A model generated the notes under the pieces. That model ran no database searches. It saw nothing but the letters and a program-made list of their open reading frames with translations, and had not been told where the DNA came from. From assembly GCF_030864355.1 (NCBI RefSeq), contig NC_083398.1, forward strand, positions 1,426,001-1,490,000: 64,000 bases of DNA, written 5' to 3'. Made by a program: the position numbers and the translations under genes. This stretch comes from Cutaneotrichosporon cavernicola (taxonomy: Eukaryota > Basidiomycota > Tremellomycetes > Trichosporonales > Trichosporonaceae). This document shows positions 52,537 to 62,725 of the stretch, in pieces. Numbering within the stretch: the first letter of the stretch is position 1; each line of letters opens with the position of its first letter.

Positions 52537-53901
52537 CTATGCCTTGCCGAAGAAGCGCGAGATCTTCTTGTGTTTCAGGAAGATTTGAGATGCCTTGCGC
52601 GTAGGAGTGGGTGGTTCGACCTCGAGCATGGGAGGGATAGGAGGGAGGGGGATCGCGAGCTCGGCCCGCGTCGGGAGGGTGGGGATCGGGAGTGGGGTTG
52701 GGAGGGCGGTGACGGGCGGTCCTGGGGCAGCCGGCGAGGCTGGCGTGTTTCCTCTCTGCTTTACAGTAGATGGCGAGTAGGAAGCGTGTCGCGCAGCGAG
52801 GAAAGGTGGAGGTGTCCACTGCGTCTCTTTGCGTGAATCCAACTCCATGACAGACTGGGCTGCCTTGCCCTGAGAATAAAAGGCTTTGCGGCGGGCAGCA
52901 ATGGATTGGGGCTTGCCGATGGCGCCGAGTCCGTCGGCAGCTGCACTCTTGAGCTTGGCAATGGCGCGTGCTTCAGCAAGCGTTGTTGCCTGCGCGACGA
53001 ATTCCTTGTGTGGTTCATCCACCAGCAACGAATATGTCGAGGGAATGATGAGGGAATGGCGGGCCGCAGGGCTGCTCGCGACCCGAGGCGGAGGAGAGTA
53101 TTCCAATTCGGCCTCAGTGATGCGCGGCACGGCCTTGCGCGGAACCTTGCGGACAGCCGAGGGGTCGAGGCCTTTGTGTCTCCGCAAACGCTGAGATTCC
53201 ATGTCGAGTTGTTTGGCGGCTGCGCGGAGGCGCATCAGTTCATCGAGGCTCGTGGGCTTTGAGAGCGCGTCCAAGCTCTCGCTAACGAAAAGCAAACGGG
53301 TCGGCGTCGAGGGCGATGAACTCGACGCTGTGTTCACGCTGTCTCTACCGAAGCTGCCGGCTCTCGAAGAGAGTGAGTCTTCTGATCCGCGTGTGACGAC
53401 TTGGGCGAGCTGGACTGGCGCCGTACGAAGCTTGGGAAGGGGAACAGACATGCCAAGTCCATGTACCTGGAGATCGGCAAAGGGAGGAGAGAGGCTAGGG
53501 GTTAAAGGCATCTCGTCTTCACCAGACGAAGAGGAGAGCGAGCCCGAGTTGGAAGTACGACGGCTCCCGAAAGCTGGAGGCGCCATTGTGGATGTTGTCG
53601 AGGTCGAGGGACGCATGGCAAACGACGATGGTGGGAGGGGAGGGACAGCCGGCGCGTTGTCGTGGTTTGGCGCGATGGGCCTTGCCCAGTTTACCGATCC
53701 CTTTGAGTTTGTCAACTGGACTGATCTGCGATTCTTCCGGTCCCGGTCAAGGACTGGTGGTTGGGCTAGTGAAACGTGACGGCGAGGTGGTGGTGCGCTG
53801 AGACGTGCACGCGACTTGTTAACGAACGAGGTGGGTGAGGATGGTGAAGACGACGAGGCCGTATGTGTGGTGGGAGAGTTGAGAGAGTAGGACATGGTCA
53901 T
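52537..53901 (-). CDS. Unknown Ser/Pro-rich protein with conserved-looking helices
   Basis: Uninterrupted 454-aa frame from the ATG at 53901 (MTMSYSLNSP); the open frame extends upstream to 54183, but that part is leader-like. No family is recognised. It is Ser/Thr/Pro-rich in the first 200 residues with SSSSGEDEMPLTPSLSPPF, a CDK/MAPK-site-like region. More structured helices follow: LDALSKPTSLDELMRLRAAA and TLAEARAIAKLKSAAADGLG. The C-terminus is basic and conserved-looking, SQIFLKHKKISRFFGKA. No signal peptide or membrane helix is present. A cytosolic or cortical signalling adaptor is conceivable, but this is guesswork. Confidence 0.65.
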   Translation of the reverse strand: MTMSYSLNSPTTHTASSSSPSSPTSFVNKSRARLSAPPPRRHVSLAQPPVLDRDRKNRRSVQLTNSKGSVNWARPIAPNHDNAPAVPPLPPSSFAMRPSTSTTSTMAPPAFGSRRTSNSGSLSSSSGEDEMPLTPSLSPPFADLQVHGLGMSVPLPKLRTAPVQLAQVVTRGSEDSLSSRAGSFGRDSVNTASSSSPSTPTRLLFVSESLDALSKPTSLDELMRLRAAAKQLDMESQRLRRHKGLDPSAVRKVPRKAVPRITEAELEYSPPPRVASSPAARHSLIIPSTYSLLVDEPHKEFVAQATTLAEARAIAKLKSAAADGLGAIGKPQSIAARRKAFYSQGKAAQSVMELDSRKETQWTPPPFLAARHASYSPSTVKQRGNTPASPAAPGPPVTALPTPLPIPTLPTRAELAIPLPPIPPMLEVEPPTPTRKASQIFLKHKKISRFFGKA

Positions 53902-56163
53902 GGGATAGATATGATTTGAAGAATGAGAATGAGAATGGCGGGCTGGGCTGGAAAGGGTTGGAAAGGGGCACGGCAGAGGGTGATAGGAACGGCGGGTTAA
54001 GTGTGTGATGTGAGTTGTGCCTGCCGAAAGCCTGTCGACGCGACGGAGAGAATGACGAGATGACAAGATGACGAGATGACGAGAAAAACATCTACACCAG
54101 AGGCTGGTTAGTTTGTATATGTACTCTTTGCCACTGCGCGTGATGCCTGTTTGATGATGAGAGATCGACGGTGGCGCCGTCATGAATGTTCCTGAACGCC
54201 GCGTCCCATCCTAACCGTGTCTCACCCTCCTGTATATCGCTCCCGAGACCAGAAGGGATGCAACAGTCTACAGTCTACGGTCTACAGTCTATGGGCTTGG
54301 AGCTTGGAGCAAGCCAGTTGCAGAGATGGCGGGAAGCGGGACTCTACCCGGCCTTGTGTATCCTTGGACATTCTGCCTCCCTGATTTTAGCTTAATTGGT
54401 GCGACGCCATTGCTGCTCAAACGCATGCTTATTCCCTGTATGACCTGTACCCTGTTGTGCCTTTTCCCTGCAATCACAATCTCTCACCCCACCCACCCCA
54501 CTCCAGGAAAGCAAGCTTGGCATCGGCACGGGAACGCGCTATACATTCGCATCCCGGCGGGACGCACGCGGTATGTTATTGTACTAGTACTTAACGGGCT
54601 GGATTAGTTGTGCATGACGTGGACAGAACTGTCGACTCAAAGTCTGTAATTTTGCTCCTTGCTCCTTCATAAAGGGGACACCAACTGGTCAGGGATATCG
54701 ATGGCACATTGTCCAGGCACTGGCTCATCTCACGTCTCGGATCTCCGGACAGTATACAACTTTGTTTCGTTCGGACAAGCGCGCCCCATTGAACCGTACC
54801 TGCGCCGCCGTCATGAATCAACGCCATCCAAGGCCACAAGCTCGCGCCACAAAGTCATCTGACCCACCGAACAACTTTAGAACACGTCCGCGTCGGAAAT
54901 GCACTCCTGCTGACTCGATAACGAAAATCTGACAACAGGCTGGAAGGGTTCTCTCAGAGTCAGCCGAGTGAAGAGGACAGTTTACGTCCGTCCACACCAC
55001 ACCCACGCACACCATAGTCTCATGTTGGAATAAGGAAACAACATGTTCCAGTAAGACGCGGTGGGCAGACTCTACGTCACGCACTGCTGCTCTGCTCAGG
55101 TGTCGACGACGACCTAAATGACTACTCCTCATGCATGTTGGGAAATAGGAATAAGGTGTTCCCGCTGTGAGACGCGACTTGGGAGGGACGCGAGCCAGGA
55201 ACAGTGCCGAATGCTATCCTAAGGTGGCCCAGTTTTCACAGCTATACTAGGCGCTGGTGAAGGCTGCAATTCATCCATTGTTCCTCCAGCTCACGAGATA
55301 TGATAAAAAAACCCATCCCAAAGATGTGGGAGGCAGCACAACATTGGCGACATGGGCCTAGCAGTTCCGACGTTCCGACTGTTCCAGGCGTGTCATTGCA
55401 GTTCACATCCGCCGGAACCAGGCTCAGACGCAAATTCAGGTGGTCGTCATGGCCTCGGTGCCTCATTCCCATTTGTGACTATCCGTGTTGATTGGGGTGC
55501 ATGTTGAGCGCTGGATGCGCGTTGGGTGCATGCAGCCCCGTAATGAGCCAGTGAGAGGTTGGCGTGCTGTGACGAAGCACTTCCAAAGTTGGCTGACAGC
55601 TCTCTTCATGGACGACAGTATGAACCATACTGAGATTTCATCCTGGGGGTTATGATTGCCGCTGTACAAGGCCAGAGCAGGGTGCTGTGACAGCATGGAG
55701 AATCCACATTGGTCACCCGACGGTTCAATCGGGTCCAGAGACATGTCACCTGAGTTGAGAACCTCCCAGAGCCCCTTCATCAAACCTCCCTGCCAATAGG
55801 ACGGATCGACTTGGCCGGTTGCTACCTGATACGGTTGTCCGAGTGAGCCTTGAGGACGTCTTGAGGCGGTACATCCTGTTACATCCCCTGGACTCAAAAG
55901 CCTCGAACAAGCTTCCAGTTGAATGGTAACCGCGTCGAATGTCCAATGGACGGTTTCGAAACGCGGAAAGGACGCGACTAATTGTTCTCGAATCCCAACT
56001 GACAAGCACTAGTCCGGTCGGTAGTCAAGCATAATCGCGTCCGAACCGTCCGAACGCGCCGTCTCCAACGTCTCATGTTTGACATGTTTGACACCAACTA
56101 TGGTGCTCACGACATATTTAAACCGACCTAGACCCAGCCTGATCCTTCATCCAAAGCAACACC
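53902..56163. other. Intergenic, 2.2 kb
   Basis: A long interval between divergent genes with no gene I can support. Frames at 54818-55132 and 55463-56005 (minus) lack protein features and biased codon use. The 5' end next to 53901 is purine/pyrimidine-biased leader, with a short GATGACGA repeat at about 54055-54080. A TATTTAAA-like box (ATATTTAAACC) at about 56112 lies 52 bp before the lipase ATG. Confidence 0.45.
56112..56122 (+). promoter_or_regulatory. TATA-like box of the lipase gene
   Basis: ATATTTAAACC, 42-52 bp upstream of the ATG at 56164. Seen directly; function inferred from position. Confidence 0.4.
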
Positions 56164-57648
56164 ATGCTGCTCAGAAACCTCCTCCTCCTCCCGCTGGCGC
56201 TGGTCGTCGCCCACCCAGCACCCGCAGACATATCCGTCGATCTGGACAAGGCGCGGGACGAATTCCTCACTCCACCCCATTCCCTGTCCATTCGTGCGGT
56301 GGGCGACCTCGGTGCCGGTGCGTTTGGCGGTGACGGTGCGGGTAAATCTCGTATCACGGCAGTACAGCATCTCCTTGGCGCAAAGGGCCACCCTGTCGGT
56401 GTAGATGGTCTCTGGGGTCCCGAGTCGTCTGGCGCCGTCACGGCGTTCCAGGGTGGTGCCGGTTTATCAGCGGATGGTATTCCTGGCCCAGCGACACTCG
56501 GCGCCCTCGTCGACCAGATCAGCCAGGGATCTACCGGCGGCGTCGTTAGTGCCGCCCAAGTCCTTCTTGCCGTGGAGGCCGATGGGGATTTCGGACCCGC
56601 CACGAATACGGCTACAACCACATTCCAGAGTGGGAAGGGGTTGACGGCCGATGGCATAATTGGGAGGGATACTTGGACCGCCCTATTTTCTACTTCTGCT
56701 CCTCCAAAATCTCTTCCTCCAAATGACCCGCCGGCCAAGGACCCCCCGTCCAAGTCGACCCCGAAAGCGGTCCTGGCGGGCGCCGCGCGCTTGCTCACGG
56801 ACGACGAGCTAAAATCGTTACGCGACCCTGGGCGATACGCTGCGTGAGTCATGATAGTGCTTGGATTTGACACCAGTGCGGCATACTGTAAGCCGGAAGG
56901 ATGGAACGACTGGTCTTGCCACAAATGCGTTAATGGACCGCCGTTCACAAAGTTTTACGCCAGAGGTGGTGGCGGCTTTATCCCGGAATGTGCGTATTAA
57001 CAAGTACAAACGCTGACGACAGGGTATGTCATTGGGAACGGCGCGTCCGTGGTCGTTGGCATCCGTGGCTCCGAGGGCTTGACATGGGTAGACAACTTCG
57101 TTGCGTACCTCAAGCCCGTCAGCAAGTCGCCCGACTGGTTCCCTGGTGGCCAAGACCTGTCCCTACATGGAGGTTTCTACGACTCGTTCTCCATCATCAT
57201 CCCGGCCATCACCCTGGCAGTCAAGGTCGCCCTTTCCGAGAACAAAGGGCAGATCCTTGTTAGTGGCCACTCGCAGGGTGCTGCCCTGGCGACGTTGGTC
57301 GCGACGTCATTACAGGCTCGTCTGGATGCGACGGTCACTTTGAGAGCCTTTTCCCCTCCTCGCCAAGGTAACCCCGCGTGGGCCAAATACGTCGATGCCA
57401 CACTTGGCAATCGCGTATGGCGCCTCACTAACAATAACGACATGGTCACAAACCTCCCACTTATGGGTATGGGGTATCGCCACACCAGCGGAGAAGTTTG
57501 GCGTACCATTGATGGACAGTGGATCTTGTGTTATGGCCAGGAGAGCCCTTGGTGCGGCATGGGCAAGGATGCCGTTCCCAGAGGTATTGAGAGCCATACA
57601 GGACCGTTCCCGCCCAACATCATGATGGGGTGCGGCGGCGAAAAATGA
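56164..57648 (+). CDS. Secreted class 3 lipase with two N-terminal peptidoglycan-binding-like domains
   Basis: Predicted secreted esterase of 472 aa. The exons are 56164-56843, 56877-56989 and 57023-57648, phases consistent. Order: signal peptide (MLLRNLLLLPLALVVAHPAP); two PG_binding_1-like repeats, about residues 63-120 (ITAVQHLLGAKGHPVGVDGL, FQGGAGLSADGIPGPAT) and 126-180 (DGDFGPATNTATTTFQSGKG, LTADGIIGRDTWTALF); a Pro/Lys linker; then a fungal lipase class 3 domain. That domain has VVVGIRGSEGLTWVDNF, the nucleophile elbow VSGHSQGAALA, the Asp in NNDMVTNLPL, and the His in YRHTSGEVW. Cysteine pairs (YCKPEGWNDWSCHKC) suggest disulfides. The binding modules, common in bacterial enzymes, could target wall polymers. 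Confidence 0.86.
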
Positions 57649-58220
57649 TGCATCTGAAGACGTTCAAGAACCTGATAGTGCGCTTGTGACATATGCCTGG
57701 CAATACAAGGGGGCAGAAATGATGCACTTATAGAAAAAAAGCGGGCCCTCGGCCTTCAGAACATAGCTTGGATTTGCTATTAAGAATGGAGGGCTGGATC
57801 GAGATCGAGAGGCTTAAAGTGCCAGAAGCAGTACATGTTCGACTCAGTTCCGACAACCCCAAGTCTGATGGTGGCATTGTGGCATTGTGGCATTGTGGCG
57901 CCGATCGTACTTGGCTCTCAACTTGGCACTAAGTTCTTAAGTTTGGCGATCACAGCTCTCTGCGCCTCGTATTCACTGCTGTCCGGCTTCCGGTTTCTTG
58001 GCCGCCGTGGTCTGGAGCGTCTGCGCTACCATTTCAGCAGAGAGAATGGGCCGCACTACAGCCCACAAGCCCGCACCACAACCGCACCCGCAACCGGTTG
58101 AACATCTATGTTACGAGCCTAGAGCCCAATGAAGTGTCCATGGCATAGCCTAGATAATATATGATCGCCCCTCTAAACAGAAACATAAAAATATCCGGTC
58201 CTAAAACGTGAAGCGCGTAG
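57649..58220. other. Intergenic between convergent genes
   Basis: 3' flanks of the lipase and the Thr-rich gene. It contains three tandem units of ATTGTGGC (about 57872-57898). A short plus-strand frame at 57835-58101 lacks features. Confidence 0.4.
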
Positions 58221-59155
58221 TTAAGAGCGGCCCTGGGTGGTGGTGATCGTCTTGCTGACAGTGGTGAGGACAGTGGAAGTGGAGCAGGGCGGCTTTGTGG
58301 AGGTCAACGTTGTGGTAACCTTGTTGGTGATAGTGCTGCCACAAGCAGTCTCGGTCTTGGTCTTGGTAGAAGTCGTAGTCGTGGGCTTGCAAGAGGTCAC
58401 CTTGACTGTGGAAGTCACGCACGGCTTGGTCGTCTTAGAGACAGTCGTCCAGATCGTGGTAACGGTGGGGGTGCACGATGGCTTAGGCTTCACTTCAGGG
58501 GTCCAGCCGGCGCCGTAGGTACGCTTCTTGGCCACAACACCGGGGACACGGAGGGGGAGGCCGCGCTGGAGGCGCTCCGCGTTGGTGAGGTCGCGCTCAA
58601 CCGCTCCGGTTTCAGCGGCACGCTTACCCTGCGGCTGGTATTGGGTGTAGGTCTTGGTGAGGGTCTTGGTGATGGTTGGGACGGGGTCGGTGACGTAGAC
58701 GACGGGGGTGGTGGTCTTGGTCTGCCAGTCAGTAGTGTCAACGTGTCAAGGAGGAGAGTGTCAAAGTTGCACCAAGCTGGGCAACCAAACAGCCAAATGT
58801 ACAGTACAACCCTCATTCCAACCCCGTCAATCTCTTTGATAATACTCACAACAGTCTTGTTGTCCTTGACAGTGGTAGCTGGATGGTCAGCGATCGCCAC
58901 ATGTCAAGGTCCAAACTTACTCTTGGTCGTCGTCTGGGTTATGGTGGACCAGCAATTGCCGAAAACCGTCGACGTGGTGGTCTGAGCCGCCTGGGGAATG
59001 GTCTTCCACACCGTGGTCGTGGACGTCACACGGCCGGTGGAGCAAACGCAGTCCTTGTCGGGTGTGCTGCCTCCGCGGCCATTGATGCCGGGATGGTTCC
59101 CCTCGGTCGGAGCAGCAAAGGCGAGGGGTACGAGGAGGAGGGCGAGGAGACGCAT
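58221..59155 (-). CDS. Secreted Thr-rich cysteine-containing protein with dibasic processing sites
   Basis: A fungal secreted protein of unknown function. Three short introns are read. Exon 1 ends TITQTTTK; a small exon encodes TTVKDNKTV; the rest starts TKTTTPVVYVTDP. The signal peptide is MRLLALLLVPLAFA. The N-terminal part has DCVCSTGRVTSTTTVWKTIP and TVFGNCWSTI. The middle has PVPTITKTLTKTYTQYQPQ, and the C-terminal part alternates Thr-rich strands with single cysteines (PSCTPTVTTIWTTVSKTTKP, CGSTITNKVTTT). Two Kex2-type sites occur, GKR before AAETGAVE and AKKR before TYGAGW, so the precursor may be cut into a Thr-rich N-terminal product, a spacer and a C-terminal product. Heavy O-mannosylation is likely. 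The 5' leader is CT-rich. Confidence 0.7.
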
Positions 59156-61421
59156 TTTGTTTGGTATGACAGGGGACAGAAGACTGAGAAGAGAAGAGGA
59201 CAGAGAGTTGACAGTAGAGAAAGTGCGTAGCTGGCTTTTAGAGGTGAAGCTGGGGTTGGTTTGAAGGGAGTTGAACGGATGACGGAGGGAGGGAGGGAGG
59301 AAGGGAGGGAGAGAGAGGAGGAGGAGGAGGAGGAGGAGGAAAGGTTGAGCTTGGAGACTGAATGAAGGGGGAAGGAAGGATGAGGGTAAAGGAGAGTGAG
59401 GAGGTTTGTGGGTTTTCTACTTGGAGATATTGTACCTGCGTAAAGTGGGATTGGGGATAAGAGAATGGCTGTGCCGAACAACCAAGGGTGGGAAGAAGGT
59501 GCGAGGTGCGAGGTGCAAGGTGTCAAGTTACACGATGCAAGGGTTTATTATGAGAGAGGGATGGGAGGAGCGAGTAGGACGCGGTCAAGGCTTGAGTCTA
59601 GGTAGCCTCAAGGAAGAACCTGGTGATCCCTCTGGTATGTACATGGTCTGTGCTGACGCAGGAACCGACAGCTTGTCTCGCGCCTCTTGGATCTCCCTCG
59701 CTCCAGGTATCCAGGTTGACTCTATGGCCAGCACCCAGCCTCCTCAGCCAGATGATTGTGGCGTTTGTCAGTTGCCGACGACTGTTGATAGTGACAGATA
59801 TGGATATGGAACCGTGAGCTCGGGGTTGTCAGGTGTTAGTATGCGGATTAATCGACGCGCCAACTGATGCGGAATGAAGAATCTTTCTGGTTCTGCAGGG
59901 CCATTCCGGTTCGGCATCAGGGTAAAGGAAGGGCCGCCACTTTGGCAACCTCGAGTGGCGCCTTGATCCTCCTTGTTCGCATCACACACTCCACTCTCTC
60001 ACTCTCTCAAGCTTGGACCTCTGTTCTTCAGTGGGGTTGGGATGCTGCCCTCTTCTCAGCTTTTGCCTAGCCTACCTTCCCAACACCCCACCGAATCCCA
60101 CACATTGCCGTTCTACCCATCTCGCAATGTCCTCGAGGATTCACAGGCCAAGCCAAAAAGAGTCCCATTCGAAATGGTTCCGCCTCTCACGCACTGACCA
60201 CAGGGCTACCAGTTTCAACAGGCTGCCCATGAGACCTTGTTCCGACGGAGGGCATGTACCTCGCCGATCGTCGACTTATCCCTTAACTCGCGTCGCTTCT
60301 CGCACCATTTCACAGTCTGTCGCGTGTTGGTATTGACTCTGCTACGGCCGCTTGTAACGCCTAGATCCACGGTCCCGGACCCGCGGACAACTTCGGTCTC
60401 ACAAGATCACAAGAGGCAGGTTCAACTCTACATGACTCACAATCCTTGCATCTTGCCACGTTTGCTCCTTCCTGACACTTGCCTTTGCCGTTGGCGGCCA
60501 CAGGTTTGGAACGCTACTTTTCGGCCTATTCCGCTTGAATGTTATTCAACACCCAAAGGACTGGGTCAGGAAACCTTCTTCCCCTCTTCTGCGCCTTAAT
60601 CTCCATAGCCTGAAGACTCCAGTGGTGGCGTTGCTACATTTTCCCTTTCCCACTGTTGTCAACAAGCATGTGTGAAGCAATTCAGTCATTTGGACCAGGG
60701 GTGACCTCCAAAGGTATAGGGGACGACAATCCCTGGAATGGGCGAGATCGCCCGCAACAAGGGTATCAGTATAAAGGATCGTCCGCAGCAGATCCCGGGC
60801 ACGAGCACGGCGAGCAATGGATGGGCAGGATATGAGATACAGATCAGTGCGGCATGTCAATTCAGTCTGCCATGTTTGGGTGACATGTCACGATCACGAG
60901 GCGAGCGTGGCAATTTGCGAGTGGATTCCAGTGGTGGGTCAGTGCGACCTCCAGACATTGAGACATTGGGGATCAGGTATCGTATCGGCAACACATCCAA
61001 AGTCGATGGTCCGCGATCGACAGCTCCAAGCTCCAACGGCCTGCAACTCTGGTTGTCTGATAATCTGTTGGTGGTGAAATGGTATTCCGCTCAGACATCC
61101 CGCAGCCACCAAGATCAACATCAAATTGTCTACAGCTTTTGCAGATGTATGGCAATGCCCGTTATAACATTGTCAAGTTGTTATCAGTCACTCGCCTGTT
61201 TGTCCTTTTCCTCCCTCGTTGATATTCCCCGTGACCAAAAGTTCCCACTTGGCGCCTCGTCCTGTCTCCCGCGCCTCCGACGCACAGCTTGGATTGGGCC
61301 GGGAAATCCCGCCCGTCTTCCAGTCCTGCCAGCTATGCCAGTCAACCAAGCGACCGTCATCAACACTGTCAGTCGTCGCGCTCCACGTCGCAACCCAAAC
61401 CGTCACAGTTGACATCACGTC
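59156..61421. other. Intergenic, 2.3 kb
   Basis: The first 200 bp are leader with a purine tract (GGA/GGAA repeats, 59281-59345). The rest shows no gene with support. A plus-strand frame 60738-61412 (224 codons) has no features and overlaps the 3' flank of the next gene. Confidence 0.45.
59281..59345. repeat. GGA/GGGA purine tract
   Basis: About 65 bp of almost pure purine with GGGA and GGA repeats, in the presumed 5' leader of the Thr-rich gene (CT-rich in the transcript). Confidence 0.85.
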
Positions 61422-62725
61422 CTACTTCCTCGCCTCCTTCTGGACGTCAATGAAGCGCCCCTCGCGACTAGAAGTGTTGCCCATCTCAATAATGCGCATC
61501 GTCCAAATAGCCTGTTCGGGCTGCACAGCCAGGCGGGACGTGTCGCCGCTGGTAATAGCCTCGAACATGTTCTCGTAGATGGCAGGGTACCATCCCTTCT
61601 CGCTCGGGCGCTTCTCGGTAGTCCACTTGCTGTCGGTGCAAACGCTCACAGTCGCCCACGCGTCCTCGCCCTCTTCCCCGAATCCCGGGTCGTGTACTTT
61701 CTTCCCCTCGCGCAGGAATGGTTCCTGCGGGTCCAGACCAAACTTTTCAAAGCTCCCGTTGATGCCCTTGACGAGGTAGCGCAGCTGCTTGGGCGTGCTT
61801 GCGAGAACGGACGCACCGACATGGACCGCCAAGGGGCACTTGGCCCCGGGCTGCGGAGGGTACAGGAGGGTCATTTCGAAGGCCTCATCGAGGCCCAGGC
61901 CGCGCTCGTCGTAGTTCCTGCACACGAGGCTGTCGGGGACACCGAAGAGGTTGATCGCTTGGTCGATAACGTGTGAGCCGAGGTTGTAGATCGCCTCGTT
62001 GTGCTGACCGGGAAGCTCCTTCCAGCTTCCTGGCTTGTGGTCGGCTGGAAGAGGGCGGTAGCGGTCGAAGCGGGAGTGGAACTCGTGGACTGGACCAAGC
62101 TGGCGTCAGCGCGAGTCGGGGTTGGTGGGGGAGGGGGGAGGGAGGGGGGAGAGGGGAGGGGGGAGGAGGGGGGGTCGAGGTGAGGGCACATCAACCTCTA
62201 CCACCTGCCCTCTACCACCATGGCGACACTGGCTTCACTCACCTTTCCCTCCGCGAGAACCTTCTTGAGGGTCAGGAAATCAGCGTCCCACCGGCGGTTC
62301 TGGTACACGCAAAACACAAGGTTCTTGCTCTTTGCGAGAGCTGTGAGCTCCTCAGCCTCAGCAACGGTAGGCGTAACGGGCTTCTCGACCATGACTGGGG
62401 TGAGCTCGAGTCCTGACAGGTAACGGGATAATGCCCATAGATACTCACCATGCTTGCCATGCTCGAGCGCTGCCTTAGCGAAGGGGTAGTGCGTGTTATT
62501 GGGCGTGCTAACAACAACCACATCAACCTCGGGGTCCTCCACGACCTCTGCAATAGTCTTGACGACCTTGATATCCTTTCCGCAAACCTCCTGCGCTTTA
62601 CCGCGCGCACTGCGCTCCATCACTGAGTGGAGGACATAGAGTTCCGGCAGCGCGGTGATGAGCGGGTAGTGGAACGCCTGCAGCGACAGGCCGGTGCCGA
62701 GGATCGAAACACGGAGAGGTGCCAT
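61422..62725 (-). CDS. Gfo/Idh/MocA-family NAD(P)-dependent oxidoreductase
   Basis: Cytosolic dehydrogenase acting on a sugar, inositol or related polyol; the substrate is not assignable. The exons are 62449-62725, 62243-62394 and 61422-62099 (368 aa, phases consistent). The Rossmann fold starts MAPLRVSILGTGLSLQAFHY. It continues VDVVVVSTPNNTHYPFAKAA, with the cofactor/substrate lysine in the EKPV motif (HVMVEKPVTPT, spanning intron 1), then FCVYQNRRWDADFLTLKK. The C-terminal domain has VHEFHSRFDRYRP, NLGSHVIDQAINLFG (the usual catalytic His region) and the NMFEAITSGDTS end. Intron 2 (143 nt) is long for this window and holds a G-rich tract. It resembles the yeast YMR315W / bacterial YdgJ-type group. 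Confidence 0.9.
62117..62175. repeat. G-rich purine tract inside an intron
   Basis: Nearly uninterrupted G with scattered A, including runs of up to 8 G, inside intron 2 of the oxidoreductase. The transcript has the C-rich strand. Such a tract may form a quadruplex or triplex in DNA. Confidence 0.85.

Noticed and set aside
53902..54183. N-terminal extension of the 52537 gene to the ATG at 54183
   Set aside because: The extra 94 residues are His/Arg/Cys-rich and leader-like. The ATG at 53901 starts the Ser/Pro-rich protein in a better context.
60738..61412. 224-codon plus-strand frame
   Set aside because: No recognisable features and it runs into the 3' flank of the oxidoreductase gene. Not enough support to call a gene.
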